Of a DNA stretch of 64,000 nt, positions 27,028-36,498 are shown in pieces. This DNA comes from Clostridia bacterium (GTDB taxonomy: Bacteria > Bacillota > Clostridia > TANB77 > CAG-508). Under the pieces are notes generated by a model. That model saw nothing but the letters and a program-made list of their open reading frames with translations. It ran no database searches and was not told the DNA's origin. The translations under genes and the position numbers were made by a program. Location of the stretch: NCBI GenBank assembly GCA_017528085.1, contig JAFXPH010000002.1, positions 469,898 to 533,897 on the forward strand. The letters are read 5' to 3'. Every line of letters starts with the position of its first letter. Position 1 is the stretch's first letter.

Positions 27028-30000
27028 CTAAGTTATTTCAATATATTTATTTAATGTAAGTGAATAAATATAACTGTTTTTAACTTTTAAGTCTAGTCCT
27101 TCTTCAATACTTTGTTTGTACAAATCAAGTTGTACCTTGTATCTTCTAGCTAGTTCTTCCATATCTAATACTCTATCAGTCTTATAATCGACAAGTGTTA
27201 TCTCACCATTTTTAATAATATAAAGGTCAATAACACCTTGAACCAATATTTCTTCAGAAGAAGCATTATCGTAAATTTTATCTGCACTTATCTTTAAGCA
27301 GAAAGGTTTTTCTTTTTCAATTATGTCTGATGACATTATTTCATTATATAGATCAGATTCAGTAAATTTAAGAATACTATCTAAATTAATTAGTTCTGCC
27401 TCTTTTTCTAATATAATTTTATCAAAGACTAATTTATTTCTTAAATCAACCAAATCATCCATAGAGTATTTTCTTCTTAAATCTAGTTTTTCTAAGAATA
27501 AGTGATTAATTGTTCCTCTATGTTTTGATGAAGAATAATCTTCATTAGAAATAAATGATGGAACAATTTCTGCGAGTCCCACTTCACTAGTATAGTCTTC
27601 AAATTCTAGACCTTCTGAAGCTTTTTCTTTAATTTTGCTAACTGTACTCTTTAGTGGAATTGTTGTAGCTACAGAGTATTCATATACAGGATTTAATTTT
27701 TTACTTAGTTCTTCTACTCTTTTGCTATCTAGCTCCTCAAATGTAATATCTTCCTTTTCTTCTGGAATTAATAATGCACTATCTCTTAAAACGTCTTCTT
27801 TCTTAATTACTTCTTCAGAAACTGGGAACTTATCTTTTTCTTTTAAATAAACTAGATAAATCCAATCTAAATAAGTAATATATTTCTTTAAAAGGATATA
27901 ATTAATTCCTCTTATATTTTCTTCTTTAGAAAACGCTTTTAGGTTTTCTTTTAAGTTATTTTTAAATTTTTCTATATCTTTAATTGTAGAAGTTATTATA
28001 AGTTTTTCTTTTGCACGAGTTAGAGCAACATATAATACTCTCATTTCTTCTGATATAGTTTCTTCTTTATACAAAGTCTTAATTGCTTCTCTAGGAAGAG
28101 TTGTATATTTTATTCTTCTTTCATAATCAATAAATTCTGGTGCAATACCAATGTCTTTATGAAGAAGAACATCATCTGCTAAATCTTGAAGATTTATTTT
28201 CTTACCTACATTTGATAAGAATACTACTGGAAATTCAAGACCTTTTGACTTATGAATACTCATAATTCTAACAACATTTTCATTTTCGCCAATTACTTTA
28301 GCTGAAGACATATCTGAATTACCAGTTTTTAGTTTTTCAATAAATCTAATGAAATTAAATAATCCTTTAAAACTTGTTTTCTCATAGTCTTTTGCTCTTT
28401 CAAAAAGCATCTTTAAATTTGCTTTTCTAAGCTCACCATTTGGCATAAGTCCAACATAGTAAAAGAATCCAGTCTCCATATAGATTTTCCAAATAAGTTC
28501 ATCTAATCCTATAAATAAACTATCTTTTCTCCATCTATCAATAGTACCTAAAAATTCTACTACTCTATCTTTACATGATACTTCATTACTTTCTTTTGCT
28601 AAAAGTAATGACTCATAAAATGGACATTCTCTATTTGTAAGTCTTATTTCAGTTATTTCATTATCAGTAAAGTTTCCAATTTTTGATCTTAAAGTACTTA
28701 CTAGTGCAATATCATCTAGTGGATTATCTAATACTTTAAGTAGATTAATAATTGTTTGAATTTCAATAGTATCTAAATATTCATTTGATGAATCTGAAAA
28801 TACCGGAATATCTCTTTCAAGTAGTGCTTTTTCAAAAATTGGAGCAGTTTTGGCAGTGCTTCTAAGTAGAATTACGATATCTTTATATCTAATATCTCTT
28901 TTTCCACTTTCTTTATCAGACACTTGATATTTATTTGTTATTAATTCTTCTATCTTTTTAGCTACATATTTAGCTTCGATTTCTTCTTTTTCAAGTGTTA
29001 ATAAATCTTCTGGGAAGTCATCGTCTTCCTCTTCTCCATCTTCATCATCATCTTCATCTTTAAATCTTGCATCTTCTTGCTCATCTGTTATATCAATTAA
29101 TTTGATTTCTGATTTTCCAAGTCCATTTTCAAATTCTTCGTAAGAAGCTCCTAAATTTAAGTACTCTTCTTCAGTATAATCAATATCACCTAAAGATGTA
29201 CTCATAATATTACTAAAGATAATATTTGTTATATCTAGAATATTTTGTCTACTTCTAAAATTTTTAAATAGTTGAATCTTAAGACCAAGATCATTTCCAT
29301 CTAAAGAATATGTGTTATATTTTCCTTCAAATAGTTCTGGACAAGCACCTCTAAACTTATAAATACTTTGCTTAACATCACCTACCATAAAGATGTTATT
29401 TCCTCTAGAAACTGTATTTAAAATTAGTTCTTGAACATCGTTGCTATCTTGATACTCGTCAATTGCTATTTCTTCAAATCTATCTATGTAGTTTTTAGCT
29501 ACTTCCGTCTTTACTAAGTTTCCGTTTTCATCTTTCTTAAGTAAAATCTTTAATGCATAATGTTCTATGTCATTAAAATCTACTAAGTTCTTTTCTTGCT
29601 TTTCTTTAGCAAAAGCTTTAGAAAACTCTAAAACTACTTTTCTTAAAGAATCAATAGTATCATACATTTTTCTTAAATCATCTAAAGTATCTTTTGTAGA
29701 GCATACCATAATTCTTTCATTTAATTTCTTTATTTTCTTTTTTATATTATCTCTTATTGTTTTAGCTTCATCTTGAAGAGAACTTATATACTTTCTATTT
29801 GATTGCCATTTCTTATGGTCTAAACTTGATGCCTTTTCATAAGTTTTATCCCAAGATACCTTGCTTAAGTTATAAAGTTCTTCTAGATTCATAATATCAT
29901 CTTGAATAACCAAAGCAGGTGCCATAAGTTCACTATCTAAATCTAATTTTTCTTTTATATTTTTTAAAGTATTTAATGAATCTTCTATTTCTTCATTATA

Positions 30001-30645
30001 TTCTCTAAGTAATATTTTTCCCCAATCAGTTTCAGAGAAATCATTTACATTAATATTATTTAAAGAATCTACTTTTTCATTTAACCATTCTTCTGGGAAT
30101 GGCAAACTTTGAATAAATTTATATATTCTTAAGACCATATCTTTTAGTTTTTGGTCGTCTCTATAATCTGCATATGTATAAACTATCTTTTCGATGTCTT
30201 TACTTTCTTCATCATAAAGTTTTTCAAAAACATCTTCTATGACTTCTTGCTTTATTATCTCTACTTCCTCTTCAGCAGCTACTCTGAAGTTAGCAGAAAT
30301 ATTTAGTTCATAGAAGTTATTTCTTATTACTTCTAAGCAGAAAGCATGGATAGTACAAATACTAGCTTTACTTAAAAGAACTAGTTGTCTATTTAGATTT
30401 TCATTATCAGGATCTTCATCTAACTTTTTATAAATAGCTTCAAGAACTCTTTCTCTTATCTCTGCTGCTGCAGCATTAGTAAATGTCACTACTAATAGTT
30501 TATTAATATCGACATTATCTTTAATAATTTTTTGAATTATTCTTTCAACTAAAACAGCTGTCTTACCACTACCTGCAGCTGCTGCAACTAAGATATTATT
30601 ACCTTTTTTATAGATTGCGTCCTGTTGCTCTTTAGTCCAGTCCAT
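27028..30645 (-). CDS. addA: ATP-dependent helicase/nuclease subunit A
   Basis: AddA is the 3'-5' helicase-nuclease half of AddAB, which resects double-strand breaks. The 1205-residue protein has the UvrD Walker A AAAGSGKTAVLVERI (about 20-34), the Walker B region around IAIDEYQDSN (about 395), helicase motif IMSIHKSKGLEFPVVFLSN (about 800) and the C-terminal RecB-type nuclease motif VQGVIDLYI...LVDYKTDRV (about 1130-1155). Length is usual. The partner addB, normally adjacent, is not in this window. The gene stands alone behind pheST's terminator. Confidence 0.96.
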   Translation of the reverse strand: MDWTKEQQDAIYKKGNNILVAAAAGSGKTAVLVERIIQKIIKDNVDINKLLVVTFTNAAAAEIRERVLEAIYKKLDEDPDNENLNRQLVLLSKASICTIHAFCLEVIRNNFYELNISANFRVAAEEEVEIIKQEVIEDVFEKLYDEESKDIEKIVYTYADYRDDQKLKDMVLRIYKFIQSLPFPEEWLNEKVDSLNNINVNDFSETDWGKILLREYNEEIEDSLNTLKNIKEKLDLDSELMAPALVIQDDIMNLEELYNLSKVSWDKTYEKASSLDHKKWQSNRKYISSLQDEAKTIRDNIKKKIKKLNERIMVCSTKDTLDDLRKMYDTIDSLRKVVLEFSKAFAKEKQEKNLVDFNDIEHYALKILLKKDENGNLVKTEVAKNYIDRFEEIAIDEYQDSNDVQELILNTVSRGNNIFMVGDVKQSIYKFRGACPELFEGKYNTYSLDGNDLGLKIQLFKNFRSRQNILDITNIIFSNIMSTSLGDIDYTEEEYLNLGASYEEFENGLGKSEIKLIDITDEQEDARFKDEDDDEDGEEEDDDFPEDLLTLEKEEIEAKYVAKKIEELITNKYQVSDKESGKRDIRYKDIVILLRSTAKTAPIFEKALLERDIPVFSDSSNEYLDTIEIQTIINLLKVLDNPLDDIALVSTLRSKIGNFTDNEITEIRLTNRECPFYESLLLAKESNEVSCKDRVVEFLGTIDRWRKDSLFIGLDELIWKIYMETGFFYYVGLMPNGELRKANLKMLFERAKDYEKTSFKGLFNFIRFIEKLKTGNSDMSSAKVIGENENVVRIMSIHKSKGLEFPVVFLSNVGKKINLQDLADDVLLHKDIGIAPEFIDYERRIKYTTLPREAIKTLYKEETISEEMRVLYVALTRAKEKLIITSTIKDIEKFKNNLKENLKAFSKEENIRGINYILLKKYITYLDWIYLVYLKEKDKFPVSEEVIKKEDVLRDSALLIPEEKEDITFEELDSKRVEELSKKLNPVYEYSVATTIPLKSTVSKIKEKASEGLEFEDYTSEVGLAEIVPSFISNEDYSSSKHRGTINHLFLEKLDLRRKYSMDDLVDLRNKLVFDKIILEKEAELINLDSILKFTESDLYNEIMSSDIIEKEKPFCLKISADKIYDNASSEEILVQGVIDLYIIKNGEITLVDYKTDRVLDMEELARRYKVQLDLYKQSIEEGLDLKVKNSYIYSLTLNKYIEIT

Positions 30646-30732
30646 ACATTCTCCTTATCCACAATTTGTACTAAAATTGTTAATAACTTTCTACCGCTAA
30701 TTATATTATAGTTTTTTTATTTTATCAATTAA

Positions 30733-30761
30733 AAAAGGCTTTGGTTAAACCAAAGCCTTTT
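30733..30761 (-). terminator. Terminator after pheT
   Basis: Stem AAAAGGCTTTGGT with its perfect complement, 3-base loop and T run on the minus strand, just after the pheT stop. Confidence 0.9.
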
Positions 30762-30768
30762 AACTTTT

Positions 30769-33135
30769 TTATTTTCTAAGTTCTGCACCAAACTTCTTTC
30801 CAACAGCTTCAACTATCTTATCAACAGCCGCATTTACTTCTTCATCTGTTAGAGTTCTATCTGGATTTTCAAATGTTAATGAGTAAGCAATACTTACCTT
30901 ATTTGGCTCTAATCCTTTGTTATAAACATCGAATACTTCGATTTTTTGAAGGATATGTCCACCTGCTCTTTTGATTTCCCCTGCAATTTCTTGTGATGAA
31001 TATTTTTTATCAATTACTATTGCTAAGTCTTTCTTAATATATGGGAACTTTGATATTTCTTTATATTTCATCTTTCCTACTTTTTTAGCTAGTAACTTAT
31101 CTAAGTTAATTTCTAAGATATATACATCATCAGATTCTATAGCTGGATTTATTTTTCCAATAATACCAACTTGATCATTATTAACTGAAATAACTGCACT
31201 TTGTCCTGGATGAAGTTCTGAAGGAATCTTTTCTTTATTAGGTACAAATGAATATCTTCCGAAGTAACCTAAATAATCTAATAATTCTTCTGCAATACCT
31301 TTAATTACATAGAAATCAACATTCATTCTGTCTTTGTATCCTAACATGTATTCACCTGTCATTAATACTCCAACGTGGTTTTCTTCTTCGTAAGTATCTC
31401 CATTTTTAGAGAATACTTTTGCAATTTCAAATAATGATACATCTTTAACATTTCTTGCTTTGTTGTATTCATATGTTCTATAAAGTGAAACTGCTAAGCT
31501 TTGTCTTAGAGTATCTCTCTCCTCTGTTAGTGGAGCTAGAAGTTTAATTGATTCATTAGTTGATTTAGTGAACATCTTAGAATCATCATTTGAAACTAAT
31601 ACATATGTTAAAGTTTCATTTAGTCCAAGATCAACTAATTTATTTCTAATTTGTCTTGATACTTTATCATATGATCCCATCTTAGGTTTGATATCTGGTA
31701 ATTTTCCAGGTATGTTATCAACACCATAGATACGTCCAACTTCTTCTATTAAATCTTCTTTAATAGAAATATCAGTTCTTCTCTTTGGAACTGAAACTGT
31801 TATAACATCGCCCTTAGTAGTTGTCTTAAATCCTAATCTTCTGAATGCATCTAATACTTCTGCTTCAGAGATTTCTTGACCTAATATTCTACTAATATTT
31901 TCTACTGTTATATCAATAACTGTATCTGATAAATCAGTTGTATCATATTTTGAAATACCACCTACAACTTCACCATCAGCATATTTTTCAAGCATATGAG
32001 CACTTCTTTCGATTGCCATATATGTTCTATTTGGATCTAGTCCTTTTTCAAATCTATTTGAAGCTTCACTTCTTAAAATAGCATTTGATGTTTTTCTTAC
32101 CTTTACATTATCGAATATAGCAGCTTCGATAAGAATGTTTTTAGTTTCTTCTGTAACTTCTGTGTCATAGCCACCCATAACACCAGCAAGTCCTATAGCT
32201 CTTTTTCCATCTGAAATAACTATATCATTTTGAGTTAATGTTCTATCTATTCCATCTAATGTTTGAAGTGTTTCACCATCTTTAGCCATTCTAACTTCTA
32301 TCATGCCATTTAATTTGTCTGCATCATAGAAATGAAGTGGTTGTCCAGTTTCAAGCATTACATAGTTACTAATATCTACAACATTATTAATTGATCTAAT
32401 ACCAGATGCCATTAATCTATTTTTAATTAATTCTGGTGATTCTTTAATAGTTACATTATTTACTCTTTTTGCTAAGAAGATTGAGCAGTTTTCAGTGTTA
32501 ACTACAACTTTGAAACTATCACTTAAATCTTCTTTAGTATCTTTGTGAGATAAATCAATATCTTTTACTTTCTTATCATAAATTGCACCAACTTCATAAG
32601 CCATACCAAGTATGCTTAATAAATCACCACGATTAGATGTTAAATCAAAATCGATTACACTATCGTTTAATCCCATATATTCAATTGGATCTTTTCCAAC
32701 AGGTGCATCTAGAGGTAGTTCATGAATTCCTTCTTTATCTTTAGCTTCTAAGAATTTTGAATCAATTCCAAGTTCTGCCATAGAACAAAGCATACCATTT
32801 GAAACTTGTCCTCTAATTTCACTTCTTTTAATTTCTTTTTCAGGAAGAACTGCTCCAGGTAAAGCTACGATAACTTTAAGACCTTTTCTACAGTTCTTTG
32901 CACCACAAACTATATCTAAAACTTCATTACCAATATTTACTTTACAAACGTGTAAGTGATCAGAATCAGGATGCATTTCACATTCAAGTACTTCACCAAT
33001 AATAAGTTTTGTAGCATTTACTAAGTTTCCGGCTTCATCGTATTCATTTCCAGCTTTAGTCATATCATCTGCTAAAGTTTTTACATCTACGTCTACATCA
33101 ACGTAGTCTTTTAAAAAATTAGTACTTAATTTCAT
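30769..33135 (-). CDS. pheT: Phenylalanine-tRNA ligase beta subunit
   Basis: PheT forms the (alpha-beta)2 enzyme that charges tRNA-Phe. The 788-residue protein shows the N-terminal tRNA-binding OB domain (about 40-150), B3/B4 editing domain (about 210-375), B5 domain (about 395-470), a catalytic-like core and a C-terminal anticodon-binding FDX-ACB domain ending KFGAELRK. The start at ATG 33135 ([15 protein letters not shown]) has GAGG upstream. It overlaps pheS by 17 bases. Confidence 0.97.
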   Translation of the reverse strand: MKLSTNFLKDYVDVDVDVKTLADDMTKAGNEYDEAGNLVNATKLIIGEVLECEMHPDSDHLHVCKVNIGNEVLDIVCGAKNCRKGLKVIVALPGAVLPEKEIKRSEIRGQVSNGMLCSMAELGIDSKFLEAKDKEGIHELPLDAPVGKDPIEYMGLNDSVIDFDLTSNRGDLLSILGMAYEVGAIYDKKVKDIDLSHKDTKEDLSDSFKVVVNTENCSIFLAKRVNNVTIKESPELIKNRLMASGIRSINNVVDISNYVMLETGQPLHFYDADKLNGMIEVRMAKDGETLQTLDGIDRTLTQNDIVISDGKRAIGLAGVMGGYDTEVTEETKNILIEAAIFDNVKVRKTSNAILRSEASNRFEKGLDPNRTYMAIERSAHMLEKYADGEVVGGISKYDTTDLSDTVIDITVENISRILGQEISEAEVLDAFRRLGFKTTTKGDVITVSVPKRRTDISIKEDLIEEVGRIYGVDNIPGKLPDIKPKMGSYDKVSRQIRNKLVDLGLNETLTYVLVSNDDSKMFTKSTNESIKLLAPLTEERDTLRQSLAVSLYRTYEYNKARNVKDVSLFEIAKVFSKNGDTYEEENHVGVLMTGEYMLGYKDRMNVDFYVIKGIAEELLDYLGYFGRYSFVPNKEKIPSELHPGQSAVISVNNDQVGIIGKINPAIESDDVYILEINLDKLLAKKVGKMKYKEISKFPYIKKDLAIVIDKKYSSQEIAGEIKRAGGHILQKIEVFDVYNKGLEPNKVSIAYSLTFENPDRTLTDEEVNAAVDKIVEAVGKKFGAELRK

Positions 33136-34177
33136 ATTCCTCATCCTTTCTATCAAATTGTTTTAAGAATCTTACATCGTTTCTGTAAAGAAGTCTTATA
33201 TCTGTGATGTCATATTTGAACATTGCTAGTCTATCTAGTCCAACACCAAATGCAAATCCTGAATATTTTTCTGGATCATATCCATTCATTTTTAATACAT
33301 TTGGATGTACCATTCCAGATCCTAAAAGTTCAATCCAGCCTGTTTGCTTACATAAGTTACATCCCTTACCTCCACATTTGAAGCAGCTAACATCTACTTC
33401 GTATGATGGTTCTGTAAATGGGAAATAACTTGGTCTAAATCTTAATTCTGTATTTTGTCCTAACATCTTCTTCATAAATACTTCAAGTGTTCCTTTTAAA
33501 TCAGCAAATGAAATATTTTCATCTACTACTAAACCTTCAACTTGATTGAATTGATGAGAGTGTGTTGCATCATCTTCTCTTCTATAAGTTTTACCTGGAA
33601 CTATAACTCTAATTGGAGTTTTTTCTTCATTAGCCATCATAACTCTTGCTTGAACTGCAGAAGTTTGAGTTCTAAGTAAATTCTCCTCTGTTATATAGAA
33701 GCTATCTTGCATATCTCTTGCAGGATGTCCTTCAGGTAAGTTTAATCTCTTAAAGCAAAATTCATCTGTTTCTAGCTCTGGTCCAGATACTACATCATAA
33801 CCCATTGAAACAAATAGATCTTCTATTTCTTCAATTACACGGTTAAGTGGATGTTTACTTCCTCTTATTGGTTTATTACTTGGAAGTGTAACATCAATAG
33901 TATCCTTTGATAGTTTTTCTTCTAGAATTTTTTGATTGATTGCATTTTGAACTTCACTAAATTTAGCTTCTAGTGAATCTCTTACTTCATTAACTAATGC
34001 ACCAATCTTTGGTCTTTCCTCTGGTGTTGCGTCTTTTAAACCCTTTAAGATTTCTGTTAGCTCTCCTTTTTTACCAAGGATAGTAGCTTTTAAATCTTTT
34101 AATGCTTGCTCTTCTTTAATGTCATTAATTTTTTCAAGGGCTTCATTGTAGATTTTCTCAATTTCCTCTTTTAACAT
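33119..34177 (-). CDS. pheS: Phenylalanine-tRNA ligase alpha subunit
   Basis: This 352-residue catalytic subunit has an N-terminal coiled coil (1-85), class II motif 2 region [20 protein letters not shown] (about 148-167) and motif 3 [13 protein letters not shown] (about 317-329). It also carries a CxxC-CxxC insert typical of many bacteria ([13 protein letters not shown]). ATG 34177 is chosen because GGAG lies seven bases before it. The ATG at 34183 sits on that site. It is preceded by a T-box leader and so should respond to uncharged tRNA-Phe. Confidence 0.97.
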   Translation of the reverse strand: MLKEEIEKIYNEALEKINDIKEEQALKDLKATILGKKGELTEILKGLKDATPEERPKIGALVNEVRDSLEAKFSEVQNAINQKILEEKLSKDTIDVTLPSNKPIRGSKHPLNRVIEEIEDLFVSMGYDVVSGPELETDEFCFKRLNLPEGHPARDMQDSFYITEENLLRTQTSAVQARVMMANEEKTPIRVIVPGKTYRREDDATHSHQFNQVEGLVVDENISFADLKGTLEVFMKKMLGQNTELRFRPSYFPFTEPSYEVDVSCFKCGGKGCNLCKQTGWIELLGSGMVHPNVLKMNGYDPEKYSGFAFGVGLDRLAMFKYDITDIRLLYRNDVRFLKQFDRKDEEYEIKY

Positions 34178-34212
34178 TTTCATGCTCCTTTATTTATATT
34201 ATTTTATTATTT

Positions 34213-34471
34213 TAAAAACAAAAAACGAGTAGAGCTCCTTATAGGACGAACATCTACTCGTGGTACCACCTAAATTTGTTACTTTAAAAATAACCTCATT
34301 ATAGCTTTAACGTTGCAACCGATTAGTAGCTACTATTAGTTCACTACAACTCCTCCAAAGCGAATATTAGGTAAGGTTTAAATAAATAAGCTCTCAGCGC
34401 ATCACTTATTCTCTCTTAAAATAAATCTCTTACTTTTTAAACTTTTTCATAGGATTTATCTTTTTTAATTC
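34213..34471 (-). promoter_or_regulatory. T-box leader (Phe) controlling pheST
   Basis: The minus strand carries the T-box core GGTGGTACC (34270-34262), immediately followed by a terminator hairpin, CGAGTAGA (34260-34253) with TCTACTCG (34233-34226), and a T run. The core overlaps the 5' side of the terminator as in T-box antiterminators. A stem I-like region lies around 34450-34350. A TTC at 34364-34362 (in AATATTCGC) is a plausible Phe specifier codon. Uncharged tRNA-Phe should stabilise the antiterminator and switch on pheST. Confidence 0.92.
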
Positions 34472-34477
34472 CTAAAT

Positions 34478-34506
34478 ATAATAGCATATTTTCTTTTGGA
34501 ATTCAA
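34478..34506 (-). promoter_or_regulatory. SigA-like promoter of the T-box-pheST unit
   Basis: Minus strand TTGAAT (34506-34501), a 17-base spacer and TATTAT (34483-34478). Confidence 0.7.
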
Positions 34507-34521
34507 GTGTTTTATTATCTT

Positions 34522-34659
34522 TTAAACATTTGAACTTTCATTATTGTTCTCTATTTTGTTCTCATTTTTCTCTTGTTCTTTATAGTAGTTAATATATTTT
34601 AAATGAGATTCTTTTCCTTTTTCTATTGATTTATTTAATTCATCAAAAAAATCACTCAT
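34522..34659 (-). CDS. Small 45-residue cytoplasmic protein
   Basis: An open frame MSDFFDELNKSIEKGKE... of 45 residues with a ribosome binding site (GAGG eight bases before ATG 34659). It begins 20 bases after the upstream gene in the same direction. The product is highly charged and helical, with an Asn/Glu-rich tail. It looks like the last gene of the five-gene unit from 39012. I recognise no family. Confidence 0.6.
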   Translation of the reverse strand: MSDFFDELNKSIEKGKESHLKYINYYKEQEKNENKIENNNESSNV

Positions 34660-34679
34660 TCCTACATCCTCTCTTATGG

Positions 34680-35342
34680 TTAGCTTACATTGAATTTATC
34701 AATTCTTTCATTAAAAGGATTGATAACATCTTTTACAATCACTTTATATGAATTAAGCTTTACCATAAAGAATCTTTTTATTTTTTTAAATACTTTTATT
34801 TTCTTAACATTAACTTGAATAGCTCCGTTTCCCTCTTCCATTGCTTTTCTTATTGCTTCATCTTTTTGATCATTTAAATCCTTAATTTTTTTATCTATTT
34901 CTTTGATTCTTTCTTTTGACTCTTTACTTACCTTTTTTTTATTTTCCTCTTCAGAATTTTCGTGATTTTCTTTAAGGTAGTTTTCTGCTAAAAAATCACC
35001 AGCTATGCTAGTTTCTATTTCTGCTTTTTCTAGTATCAACTTTTCAATTTGATCATCAAATGGTTTTGATAAAGTAAGTAAATTGTCTTCATATCTTTTC
35101 ATTGAATCTTGTATAGTTTGTTTTGCTATTTCATAGTATTTTTTATCATCTTTAAAATTTGGATTAATTTCATGTATTTGGACTTTTATTGAATTTAATT
35201 GGGCGTCAACTTTTTCATCAATTGCTTCGGTTGTTATTTTATCAGCCAATGCTCTTGATATAATTGCATCAGATTTTATTTTGTTTTCTGATTCATTATA
35301 AATATTTAGAACCTCTTCTGCTCTATTTTCATGAGTATCCAA
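34680..35342 (-). CDS. Coiled-coil cytoplasmic protein of unknown function
   Basis: A 220-residue, Lys/Glu-rich, mostly helical protein without membrane segments. A coiled coil covers about 70-175, and a basic segment KIKVFKKIKRFFMVKLNSYK lies near residue 185. The start is TTG 35342, with AGAGGTG seven bases upstream. It sits between two tiny genes in the same unit as a large surface protein. Its role is unknown. Confidence 0.68.
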   Translation of the reverse strand: MDTHENRAEEVLNIYNESENKIKSDAIISRALADKITTEAIDEKVDAQLNSIKVQIHEINPNFKDDKKYYEIAKQTIQDSMKRYEDNLLTLSKPFDDQIEKLILEKAEIETSIAGDFLAENYLKENHENSEEENKKKVSKESKERIKEIDKKIKDLNDQKDEAIRKAMEEGNGAIQVNVKKIKVFKKIKRFFMVKLNSYKVIVKDVINPFNERIDKFNVS

Positions 35343-35375
35343 TTAAACTCACCTCTTTTCTATTAAACATCTTTT

Positions 35376-35492
35376 TTAGAAACTAAAGTTCTTTGACTCT
35401 TTTACTTTTTTAAGTAATGCTTCAATTTCACTAGATTCCATCATATCTAAATTATAGATTTTTCCTTCAAAGGCTATAGTACCAAATTGCAT
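35376..35492 (-). CDS. Tiny 38-residue protein
   Basis: A complete frame MQFGTIAFEGKIYNLDMMES... of 38 residues ending in KNFSF, with GGAGTG six bases before ATG 35492. It fills most of the gap between two longer co-directional genes (spacing 19 and 33 bases), which makes it likely to be real. No family recognised. Confidence 0.6.
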   Translation of the reverse strand: MQFGTIAFEGKIYNLDMMESSEIEALLKKVKESKNFSF

Positions 35493-35511
35493 TTAAATCA
35501 CTCCAATACTA

Positions 35512-36489
35512 TTAATATTTTATTTTTCTCATACTTCCGCCAGAGACTTTAACTCTATTAATTTGATAACTTTGTGTAGCATCATCACTTGTGTTTAAAT
35601 AGTATATTGCTTTTCCTACTACATTAATTTTAGTTTTATTACTTTGTATCTTAACTATTTTTCTTATTGAAGAACCTTTTTGGTTCATCTTGCAAATATA
35701 GTTTGTTTCTGGATCAAAGAAGTAAATATGTTTATTAGTTACATTATATGCTCCATTTTCAGTGATTTTGTCTGAAATAAAAATTACTTTATCTCCTTTT
35801 AGAGACATTCTATATAAACCTTTTTGGTTCATATCATAATAGTAAATATATTTTCCTTCTACTTGGAATTTCTTTATATTAGCTTCACTTTTAATATTTG
35901 TTATTTCCAAAGTATTTATATCAATTTTGTATAAACTATAAACACTATCTGTAAAATAGATTTCATCATCAACTAATTGGAAATCTTTGATTGTTGTGTA
36001 AGCAATAATTGTCTCTTCATTTGTTTCCATGTTTAGTTTAACTATTGCACCAGCATTTTCATTAGAAATATAGTACAAATCATTTCCATTTACATAGAAT
36101 TTATCAATATTTGAGTAAATGTTTTTAACTGTATTTACTGAATCATCAGAAAGTGACAAATATTTAATATATGTTCCACCATCTTTAGAAACAGTAATAT
36201 AGTAAATTCTATCACCTACTAAAGTCATTGAATAAGCTGTTTCATTAGTAACTTGTTTTTCTGTAGTTCCTTTTGTCCAGAAAATACCGACTTCCCACTT
36301 ATTAAAATATGTCTTTCCTTTATATTCAACAGCTAATCCCATATTAGATAAATTGTTAGGATTTTTGTCTTTTGAAATTAAAGAAATTACTTTTAGAACA
36401 AGTAGAATACATAACACTAGTAATGCTATTCTAATAATTCTTTTTAATTTCTTCTTACTAATTTTAAAGTCTTTAGTATTCTTTTCCAT
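35512..36489 (-). CDS. Membrane-anchored beta-propeller-like protein (DUF5050-type)
   Basis: The 325-residue protein has a basic N-terminus, one transmembrane helix (about 17-37) and an extracellular domain built of repeats of about 40 residues. Examples are IYYITVSKDGGTYIKYLSL, IYYYDMNQKGLYRMSLKGDK and IYFFDPETNYICKMNQKGSS. These resemble DUF5050 beta-propeller blades found in clostridial surface proteins. It follows the 837-residue protein gene by nine bases and should act with it at the cell surface. Confidence 0.8.
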   Translation of the reverse strand: MEKNTKDFKISKKKLKRIIRIALLVLCILLVLKVISLISKDKNPNNLSNMGLAVEYKGKTYFNKWEVGIFWTKGTTEKQVTNETAYSMTLVGDRIYYITVSKDGGTYIKYLSLSDDSVNTVKNIYSNIDKFYVNGNDLYYISNENAGAIVKLNMETNEETIIAYTTIKDFQLVDDEIYFTDSVYSLYKIDINTLEITNIKSEANIKKFQVEGKYIYYYDMNQKGLYRMSLKGDKVIFISDKITENGAYNVTNKHIYFFDPETNYICKMNQKGSSIRKIVKIQSNKTKINVVGKAIYYLNTSDDATQSYQINRVKVSGGSMRKIKY

Positions 36490-36498
36490 ATTTTTCTC

